A DNA stretch of 14,237 nucleotides from assembly GCA_027316975.1 (NCBI GenBank), contig DAHVFL010000054.1:1-14237 (forward strand), read 5' to 3'. Under the pieces are notes generated by a model. That model was not told the origin of the DNA and did no database searches. It saw nothing but the letters and a program-made list of their open reading frames with translations. Both the position numbers and the translations under genes were made by a program. The DNA is from Chloroflexota bacterium (GTDB taxonomy: Bacteria; Chloroflexota; Ktedonobacteria; Ktedonobacterales; Ktedonobacteraceae). Positions 6,559 through 12,162 of the stretch are shown here, in pieces. Every line of letters begins with the position of its first letter. Position 1 is the stretch's first letter.

Positions 6559-6686
6559 GTAGGAGCATGTTTCTGGAGATAGATAATAGTTGGTGGATGT
6601 GGGGATGAGTGGGGGACCTTGCACTTGTCCTTTTCGGAGGGCCATTCAGTTGGGATTACATGATGTCCCTATTGGACAAGCGCAAT
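6559..6686. other. intergenic stretch with long-range inverted repeat
   Basis: No supported gene. CTTGTCC (6624-6630) and GGACAAG (6674-6680) are a perfect 7-bp inverted repeat, with a nested GGGA/TCCC pair (6652-6655 and 6666-6669) between them. It may fold as RNA after the end of the small gene at 6687, but there is no U-tract. Function is unknown. Confidence 0.3.
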
Positions 6687-7043
6687 CTATTGCATTCGCG
6701 CCAATGCCTGGCGCAGCCGTTCGACATCCTGCAAGGTCTCATCGCGCTCCCGCGACGGTGAGACTTTGTTACGCACAAAGGCGTAAAATCCAGCGATGGC
6801 GCAATCCAGCGCGGCCACTTCCGCCACGTTCAGCAGAAGAGCGATATCCCCTACATTGACCGGGATATTTGCCAGTCGCAGGTACAGGCTTTCCAGCACA
6901 TGCATCTGCTCATCGCGCTCGCGTGTCGGCTTGTTCGCCCTGCGTGTGTAGGTGATATAGGCACGAATGATGCTGCGTACCGATGCCAGATCATTGAAGT
7001 TGAGCGCCACTGTTGGCAGACGATTCAGGTTGGATCGGTCCAT
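6687..7043 (-). CDS. hypothetical small protein, largely helical
   Basis: A 118-residue protein that I do not recognise. It is mostly predicted helix, with charged segments such as RRANKPTRERDEQMHVLESLYLRLANI and SPSRERDETLQDVERLRQALARMQ. The two RERDE repeats, each followed by a Leu-rich helix, suggest an internal duplication. No membrane segment or signal peptide is seen. The ATG at 7043 is preferred over one 33 nt upstream because GGAGAAGGG lies 7 nt before it. The gene overlaps the 3' end of the preceding gene by 53 bp in another frame, so the two are probably co-transcribed and coupled. Confidence 0.65.
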   Translation of the reverse strand: MDRSNLNRLPTVALNFNDLASVRSIIRAYITYTRRANKPTRERDEQMHVLESLYLRLANIPVNVGDIALLLNVAEVAALDCAIAGFYAFVRNKVSPSRERDETLQDVERLRQALARMQ

Positions 7044-7299
7044 CGTTTTTCCCTTCTCCTTCTGTCTTTGCATCATCTGCGGTGCCCCAGTTCTCGCTAT
7101 TCATCAACACCTGTGCCTGGTCATGCTTGCCCTGGGCGATCAGTTGCAAGATACGCTCTCCGCCTCGCTGCATCCGGGCGATGATGATATCGTGTCGTGC
7201 CGTGATGGCTAAGCTGGAGAGGGCCTGCCGTGCTGCCTCTTCCTCTATCGCCTGCTGCTCTCTGAATCGCGCAATTTCGCTTTTGTGCAGATCGGACAT
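6991..7299 (-). CDS. hypothetical small protein with helical N-terminal half
   Basis: A 102-residue protein of unknown function. The first 65 residues are strongly helical and charged (EIARFREQQAIEEEAARQAL, then MQRGGERILQLIAQGKHDQAQVLM). The last 35 residues are polar and probably disordered. The start at 7299 has AAGGAG about 7 nt upstream. That site lies in the loop of a 6-bp hairpin. The last 53 bp overlap the next gene on the same strand, which begins at 7043 with its own strong ribosome binding site. The pair may form a small complex; this is only suggested by the overlap. Confidence 0.65.
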   Translation of the reverse strand: MSDLHKSEIARFREQQAIEEEAARQALSSLAITARHDIIIARMQRGGERILQLIAQGKHDQAQVLMNSENWGTADDAKTEGEGKNDGPIQPESSANSGAQLQ

Positions 7300-7300
7300 G

Positions 7301-7321
7301 GTGACACTCCTTGTCTGTCAC
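7301..7321 (-). promoter_or_regulatory. hairpin presenting the ribosome binding site in its loop
   Basis: On the minus strand GTGACA pairs with TGTCAC around a 9-nt loop GACAAGGAG that contains the Shine-Dalgarno sequence of the 102-residue gene. The stem ends 1 nt before the ATG. The repeat could equally be a DNA operator. Confidence 0.4.
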
Positions 7322-7356
7322 TCTAACAGTCATCACATTGTTTTAAGGGAGAATGC

Positions 7357-7461
7357 ATGGTACACTCAAAGAGACAAGCGCGTACTTTCAACACAACCTG
7401 CTCTAAAGGAGTAAGCAGCGTAGAAAGCGGCTCACCCCTGGTGAAGATGTATCATGCATAG
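7357..7461 (+). CDS. possible 34-residue peptide upstream of the XRE-TPR gene
   Basis: An open frame of 34 codons has AAGGGAG 6 nt before its ATG, a good ribosome binding site, and ends 78 nt before the regulator gene. The peptide is basic and polar, with one Cys and no hydrophobic signal segment, and I do not recognise it. It could be an upstream peptide of the regulator's transcript or chance. The site is divergent from the 102-residue gene. Confidence 0.3.
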   Translation: MVHSKRQARTFNTTCSKGVSSVESGSPLVKMYHA

Positions 7462-7539
7462 AACATTTTAAGTATGAAATAGCAACAACAATGCTGCTAC
7501 GGCATAATAACGTGAAATGCGACAAAAAGGAGATGCATG

Positions 7540-8697
7540 ATGGAGAGTAACATTGGAGTGGAAAGTATCCACCAGGGGCAGATCATCGCGCAGTACCGCG
7601 AGGATAAGCATTGGACTCAGCAGCGTTTAGCCGACGAACTCGACGTCGATTTGCGCACGGTGCAACGAATGGAGCAACGCCCGATGATAAAGAGCTTGAA
7701 ACGACGACAATTTTTAGTAGAACTGCTCGGTATCCCCGCAGTGCTTATGGCATTAGAAAATGAAAAGCCACGTCTCAATGCTATCAGCTTGCTGTTTAAT
7801 GATGATCCTATGGCTTACCTTGAAAATGCCATGATCTTGCGCTTTGAAGCACAACAAATTGGGGGAACACGCTCCGCCTCACAAGGGCTACCTATGTGGA
7901 TGAGTGAAGTGACTCATTTTGTCAAAGAATCACAGGGAACTGGATGGCACATGCGAGCTTTGGCAGTGCTCAGCATGAGCTATCTGTTACAAGGAACGAT
8001 CGATCGTAGTATGAACCTGGACTACAGCGCCGCTCATCAGTCATTCCAAAAAGCTTACCGTATTGCCCAGGAAATTGATGACCCCGAATTACAGGCATTA
8101 GCTCTTTTTAGAAGAGGTGTCACTTACATTAATGCAGATCAACCATACGAAGCTATTACCGCTCTCAAAGGCGCTCTCAATACCATCAACGGATATGGAT
8201 ATCCCTACCTCAAAGGACATATTCTCAAACTGCTTTCGGAAGCCTACGCAAAAGCACAACAACCGCAGGAGTGTTGGAGAAACGTTGGGCTGGCCGAAAA
8301 TACCTTATCGCAGCTAGCATCTCAGAGAGAGCGGAGCCTATCCATTCAACGTGAGTTCAGTATCGCCTCAGTCACCGCGCAAAAAGGGGTGGATGCCGCC
8401 TTTTTGCAAGATTACGACCGCGCTATCAATCTCATCGACAAGGGTCTTGTCTATGTGAAGCCAACCTTTATTCCCACCCGCGCTCGCCTGACCATCCAGA
8501 AAGCTGAAGCCTATTTTGGACTCGGAGAGATAGATTTTTGTCTCATGCATGCCGAAGAATCGTTCACTATGGCACGTTCGACCGGGTCCAACAAAACTAT
8601 TTCGCGTGTGAAGCATCTCCATACCGATCTAGCGCAGTCAAAATGGAAAAATGAGCGAGGCGTTTCTCGCCTGGGTGCGCTATTGGCTATGCAATAA
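7540..8697 (+). CDS. XRE-family HTH regulator with TPR-like helical repeats
   Basis: A 385-residue cytoplasmic regulator. Residues about 12-48 form a Cro/CI-type helix-turn-helix (GQIIAQYREDKHWTQQRLADELDVDLRTVQRME). A linker with LKRRQFLVELLGIPAVL (53-69) follows, and the rest is alpha-helical with TPR-like units, for example AHQSFQKAYRIAQEIDDPELQALALFRRG, split over about 160-195. This layout is common in Ktedonobacteria and resembles regulators that read small ligands or peptides through TPRs, but no ligand is known here. AAGGAG (7527-7532) lies 7 nt before the ATG at 7540; an ATG one codon earlier is also possible. The next gene starts 77 bp downstream on the same strand, so it is a likely co-transcribed partner or target. 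The DNA looks less GC-rich than the dehydrogenase gene that follows. Confidence 0.87.
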   Translation: MESNIGVESIHQGQIIAQYREDKHWTQQRLADELDVDLRTVQRMEQRPMIKSLKRRQFLVELLGIPAVLMALENEKPRLNAISLLFNDDPMAYLENAMILRFEAQQIGGTRSASQGLPMWMSEVTHFVKESQGTGWHMRALAVLSMSYLLQGTIDRSMNLDYSAAHQSFQKAYRIAQEIDDPELQALALFRRGVTYINADQPYEAITALKGALNTINGYGYPYLKGHILKLLSEAYAKAQQPQECWRNVGLAENTLSQLASQRERSLSIQREFSIASVTAQKGVDAAFLQDYDRAINLIDKGLVYVKPTFIPTRARLTIQKAEAYFGLGEIDFCLMHAEESFTMARSTGSNKTISRVKHLHTDLAQSKWKNERGVSRLGALLAMQ

Positions 8698-8774
8698 CAC
8701 ATCCTATCCTTCACAATATCATACCTGGAAGATCAGATCATTTTTTGAGGGATACAAATGAAGGTGAAGACCTC

Positions 8775-9878
8775 ATGCAAAAACCACAACTACGGATAGG
8801 TGTCAGTGGGCATCAGCAACTGGGCGACCGTGTGACCCTTGACTTTGTGCGAGAGCAATTCCGCGCGCTCCTGCACTCCTATCAACAGCAGGGATGTGAT
8901 CTTGTGCTTTACGCTGCTCTGGCAATGGGAGCCGATCAATTATTCGTCCAAACCGCTTTGGAGGAGGGTATCCCTTTTGAAGCCGTCATTCCCTGCGCAT
9001 CCTATGAAGCTATTTTCCCATCTGCCGACTCGTGCGAGGTCTATCAACAGCTTTTGCATCACGCTCAGGCTCTGCGCCAACTCCCAGCCGATGCCTGTTC
9101 TGATGATGCCTACCTTGCTGCCGGTGAATGGCTCGTCGATCATTGTGATCTGATTATTCTCGCCTGGAATGGATTGCCACCAAAAGGCGGAGGTGGCACA
9201 GGGGATGTAGCCAGCTATGCTCGCTTGAGAAAGCGTCCTTTTATCCATATTCACACCCTGCAACGCACTGTAAAAAACTATGGAGTTTTTTTCCCGGAGA
9301 CGGCGAGCAAACCAGCTCTCTCTGTCAAACGAGAATTTGCTATAGCTGAACAGGTTGTCTATCAGGGTTCAACCATCACTGTCCGTCAATACCATTTGCG
9401 GATGCCCAACGGGAAAGAAGTGCTACGTGACATCGTAGAACGGCCAGAGAGTGTCTTAATCTTACCGGTTGCGTACCAGGAGATGATTTTGTTGGTTGAG
9501 GAATATGATCTAGGTGCAGGGGTCTGGCAACTCAAATTACCGGGGGGAAAAGTGCAAGGGGCTACTCCTGAAGCTCTTGAAAACCAGGCGCAACAGGAAT
9601 TACAACAGGAGATCGGCTATCGAGCAGGGAAATTGGAGCGATTGCTCGATGTGCATAGCCATCCTGGCTATATCGCGCACAAAGTTCACCTTTTCGTCGG
9701 CTATGATCTGGAATGGGACCCCTTAGAGATGGAGGCGCAGGAAGAAATTCGTGTGCGAACTTATACCTTGCAAGAAGCATTGGCGGAAACGCTCATTGAT
9801 TATCGTTGCGATCCAGAAGCGGCTTTAGCACTCTGGATATTTGCGCATAGAAGCAGGATAACAGGACTGCAAGCATAG
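8775..9878 (+). CDS. SLOG-like Rossmann domain fused to an ADP-ribose-pyrophosphatase-like Nudix domain
   Basis: A 367-residue fusion. Residues 1-165 look like a SLOG-type nucleotide-binding domain: RIGVSGHQQL (7-16), the ALAMGADQLF segment (48-57), CDLIILAWNG (124-133), and GGGGTGDVASYARLRKRPF (138-156). Residues about 185-367 are a Nudix domain of the ADP-ribose pyrophosphatase kind, with VLILPV (227-232), LPGGK (255-259) and HPGY (296-299). The Nudix box is degenerate. The usual REUxEExG reads QELQQEIG (274-281), so the Arg and one metal-binding Glu are Gln, and the loop after GG is two residues longer. Activity may be altered or lost. The ATG at 8775 with AAGGTGAAG upstream is preferred over a TTG at 8745. 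It is followed after 18 bp by the dehydrogenase gene. SLOG domains are known in nucleotide signalling and conflict systems; the role here is inferred. Confidence 0.85.
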   Translation: MQKPQLRIGVSGHQQLGDRVTLDFVREQFRALLHSYQQQGCDLVLYAALAMGADQLFVQTALEEGIPFEAVIPCASYEAIFPSADSCEVYQQLLHHAQALRQLPADACSDDAYLAAGEWLVDHCDLIILAWNGLPPKGGGGTGDVASYARLRKRPFIHIHTLQRTVKNYGVFFPETASKPALSVKREFAIAEQVVYQGSTITVRQYHLRMPNGKEVLRDIVERPESVLILPVAYQEMILLVEEYDLGAGVWQLKLPGGKVQGATPEALENQAQQELQQEIGYRAGKLERLLDVHSHPGYIAHKVHLFVGYDLEWDPLEMEAQEEIRVRTYTLQEALAETLIDYRCDPEAALALWIFAHRSRITGLQA

Positions 9879-9896
9879 TGATAAGGAGGCATTATC

Positions 9897-11345
9897 ATGA
9901 ACATCGAACGCTTAGTGCTTGGTGGGGAGCGCACTGCCGCCACAGACGGCAAAACATTCCAGGTTATCGAGCCGGGGACGGGCAAACCTTTCGCGGAAGT
10001 GGCCCAGGCGAGCGTGGCTGATGCTGACCAGGCCGTACAGGTGGCCTACCGCACCTTTGAGGAGGGGGTCTGGCCGCGTATGAGGGCGACGGCGCGCGGT
10101 CGCATACTACTCCATGCATCGAACCTGGTGCGAGAAAGATTGGAAACTATTGCTACTATCGAGGCTCGCAACGCCGGTAAGCCCATTCGGGACGCGCGCG
10201 GTGAGATTTCTCTGGTTGCGGCGGTACTGGAATACTGGGGCGGGGCCGCGAACAAGATATTTGGCGAGACCATCCCCGTGCAGGACGCCGGACTCGAAGT
10301 GACGCTGCGCGAGCCAGTGGGGGTGTGCGCCCTGATTACGCCCTGGAATTTCCCACTGGTGATCGCTTCCTGGAAAATCGCCCCGGCGCTGGCGTGTGGC
10401 AATACTATCGTGGTCAAGCCCGCCCAGTTGACGCCGCTTTCAGTGCTGCTGCTGGCCGATATTTTGATGGAGGCTGGTTTGCCACCCGGCGTCATCTCCA
10501 TATTGCCCGGCCCTGGCGCGGCGGTTGGCAACGCGCTGGCGAAGAATCCGCTCGTGTCGAAGGTCTCATTCACCGGCTCAACCGGGGTCGGGACGCAGAT
10601 CATGCGCCTGTGCGCCGATAACATTACGCGCGTCTCGCTCGAACTGGGAGGCAAAGCCGCCAACATTGTCTTCGCGGATGCCGGTATAGAGCGCTGCGTC
10701 GAATCTTCGGTCTTCTCGGTCTTCGGCAATACAGGACAGGACTGCTGCGCTCGCTCGCGCCTGCTGGTCGAACGCCCGGCCTACGATGAGTTTGTCGAAC
10801 GCTTCTCGCGCCGCGCTGCCGGATTGCGGGTAGGAGACCCACTCAGCGAGCAGACCGAGCTTGGCCCTATGATTTCCGCCGGGCAGCGCCAGCGTTCGCT
10901 CGATTACATCGCGATAGGACGGCAGGAAGGCGCGACGCTGGTTGGCTCTGGCGGAAGTGTGCCAGCCATCGCCGGAGGCGAAGAAGGCTTTTACCTGCAA
11001 CCGGCTGTCCTGACCAACGTCAAAAACGCTATGCGCGTGGCCCAGGACGAGATTTTCGGGCCGGTAGTCTGTGTGATGCCATTCGATAGCGAAGAAGAGG
11101 CGCTGCGCATCGCCAACGATACTCCTTATGGACTTGCAGGCTCGGTCTGGACGCGCGATCTCGGACGCGGCATCCGCGTCGCCAGGGGCTTACGCGCGGG
11201 AGTGATCTCCGTCAATTCCAGTCACAGCGTGCATACAGAAGCCCCTTTCGGCGGCTACAAACGCAGCGGCATCGGGCGCGAAATGGGGATGCACGCCGCC
11301 CAACTCTATACCGAAGTGAAGAGTATCTTCTTCTCACAGGAGTAG
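9897..11345 (+). CDS. aldehyde dehydrogenase, NAD(P)-dependent
   Basis: A 482-residue enzyme of the aldehyde dehydrogenase superfamily, oxidising an aldehyde to its acid in the cytoplasm. All core residues are visible: TPWNFP with N151, K174 in VVKPA, the cofactor motif FTGSTGVG (225-232), general base E249 in LELGGK, catalytic C283 in GQDC, and E385/F387 in EIFGP. The C-terminal PFGGYKRSGIGRE (450-462) is typical of the betaine-aldehyde and aminobutyraldehyde group, but the substrate cannot be fixed from sequence. The length is normal. AAGGAGG (9883-9889) lies 7 nt before the ATG. Only 18 bp separate it from the SLOG-Nudix gene, so they probably form one operon. A long open frame on the opposite strand is a shadow. 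Confidence 0.95.
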   Translation: MNIERLVLGGERTAATDGKTFQVIEPGTGKPFAEVAQASVADADQAVQVAYRTFEEGVWPRMRATARGRILLHASNLVRERLETIATIEARNAGKPIRDARGEISLVAAVLEYWGGAANKIFGETIPVQDAGLEVTLREPVGVCALITPWNFPLVIASWKIAPALACGNTIVVKPAQLTPLSVLLLADILMEAGLPPGVISILPGPGAAVGNALAKNPLVSKVSFTGSTGVGTQIMRLCADNITRVSLELGGKAANIVFADAGIERCVESSVFSVFGNTGQDCCARSRLLVERPAYDEFVERFSRRAAGLRVGDPLSEQTELGPMISAGQRQRSLDYIAIGRQEGATLVGSGGSVPAIAGGEEGFYLQPAVLTNVKNAMRVAQDEIFGPVVCVMPFDSEEEALRIANDTPYGLAGSVWTRDLGRGIRVARGLRAGVISVNSSHSVHTEAPFGGYKRSGIGREMGMHAAQLYTEVKSIFFSQE

Positions 11346-11354
11346 CAACAGCAT

Positions 11355-11377
11355 GGCTGATGTGTGCGACATCAGCC
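11355..11377 (+). terminator. hairpin after the dehydrogenase gene, possible operon terminator
   Basis: GGCTGATGT and ACATCAGCC form a perfect 9-bp stem with a 5-nt loop, 9 nt after the stop codon. No U-tract follows, only AATTCTTAC, so termination may be weak, or the hairpin may protect the mRNA 3' end. Confidence 0.45.
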
Positions 11378-11455
11378 GCCAATTCTTACAACCTACCTAC
11401 ACGCTCACAGGAAATAAGACAAACCAAATAAATGAAGCTGAAAAGGCGCTAACCT

Positions 11456-11484
11456 TTGACTATCCATTTATTCTAGGGTAAAAT
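11456..11484 (+). promoter_or_regulatory. promoter of the DUF433/DUF5615 pair
   Basis: TTGACT (11456-11461), 17 nt, TAAAAT (11479-11484). The ATG is 22 nt beyond the -10 box with AAGGAGG (11492-11498) in between, so this transcript has a short leader with a strong ribosome binding site. Confidence 0.7.
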
Positions 11485-11506
11485 TTAGCTGAAGGAGGCA
11501 TTGAAG

Positions 11507-11749
11507 ATGCGAGATTATAGACAGTACATCACGTCGAATCCTAACATTTTGTTCGGAAAGCCTGCAATTAAAAATACACGCATTTCTGTTGAGTTGATAC
11601 TTGATGAACTGGCCGGTGGCACAAGCATCGAAGAACTGTTGGAGGAATATCCGCATCTAACACGAGAATCTGTCTATGCTGCCATAGCCTTTGCTGCCGA
11701 TACTCTTCGTAGAGAGGTAGTTTATCCTCTCGATCAGGCAATTTCTTGA
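11507..11749 (+). CDS. DUF433-family antitoxin
   Basis: An 80-residue protein of the DUF433 family (VapB-like antitoxins). The family signature is clear: ITSNPNILFGKPAIKNTRI (8-26), then SVELILDELAGGTSIEELLEEYPHLTRESVYAAIAFAAD, in which the last part is a helix-turn-helix-like segment. It should bind and inhibit the DUF5615 protein encoded next and may bind the promoter at 11456-11484. The ATG at 11507 lies 8 nt after AAGGAGG; a TTG two codons earlier is too close to that site. Its stop codon overlaps the start of the next gene (TTGA). The gene is AT-richer than the dehydrogenase gene before it, which fits a transferred module. Confidence 0.87.
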   Translation: MRDYRQYITSNPNILFGKPAIKNTRISVELILDELAGGTSIEELLEEYPHLTRESVYAAIAFAADTLRREVVYPLDQAIS

Positions 11750-12096
11750 ACATCTTCGTTGATGCAAATATCCCTCAGAAAATTGCCTCTCGTTTAAGAG
11801 AAGAAGGATACTCTGTCGAATACGTTGATCGCTATGCAGAAGATACGGCTATAATAGAAGCTGCTTATCGGAATAAAGCATTGCTAATCACCCAGGACAA
11901 GGATTTTGAGCGGTTGGTTCTCGACGAACTGAGACCTACATCAGGCGTGATTCTATTGCGCATATCAAAACGGATACCAATAGAGCATCGAGCGCAAATT
12001 CCCGTCAATATGCTTCGAAAATACAAAGACAAATTGCAGGGAACCTGTACCTCACTTACCGAGAGCTATATTGATATACGCCGTCAACCCCACTGA
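11746..12096 (+). CDS. DUF5615 PIN-like toxin
   Basis: A 116-residue protein of the DUF5615 (PIN-like, Mut7-C-related) family, predicted RNase toxins paired with DUF433 antitoxins. Acidic residues expected in a PIN-like active site are visible: D6 in FVDANIP and D51/D53 in ITQDKDF, with GVILLRI (77-83) as a later core strand. The start is a TTG that shares bases with the antitoxin stop codon (TTGA), so translation is probably coupled; no separate ribosome binding site is clear. The C-terminal 35 residues extend past the core. A strong hairpin terminator follows 10 bp after the stop codon. Confidence 0.87.
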   Translation: MNIFVDANIPQKIASRLREEGYSVEYVDRYAEDTAIIEAAYRNKALLITQDKDFERLVLDELRPTSGVILLRISKRIPIEHRAQIPVNMLRKYKDKLQGTCTSLTESYIDIRRQPH

Positions 12097-12106
12097 ACGA
12101 AGTTCA

Positions 12107-12148
12107 AGGGAGTGCGGTGTGAATAGCATTATCCACACCGCACTCCCT
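12107..12148. terminator. long hairpin terminator between convergent genes
   Basis: A perfect 15-bp stem (12107-12121 with 12134-12148) has a 12-nt loop. On the plus strand GAGTTTTG follows; on the minus strand the T content after the stem is low. It lies between the DUF5615 stop (12096) and the sedolisin stop (12163), so it probably ends transcription from both sides, more efficiently on the plus strand. Confidence 0.75.
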
Positions 12149-12162
12149 GAGTTTTGCTCAAT

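Noticed and set aside
6608..6772. Plus-strand frame of about 55 codons starting at a GTG near 6608
   Set aside because: No ribosome binding site, no recognisable family, and it runs antisense into the 118-residue gene.
8758..8799. 13-codon upstream frame overlapping the SLOG-Nudix start
   Set aside because: It has an AGGG-type site, but it is too short and unsupported to call; the SLOG-Nudix ATG at 8775 has its own site.
10046..10729. 227-codon open frame on the minus strand
   Set aside because: Antisense to the aldehyde dehydrogenase gene in GC-rich DNA; shadow frame.
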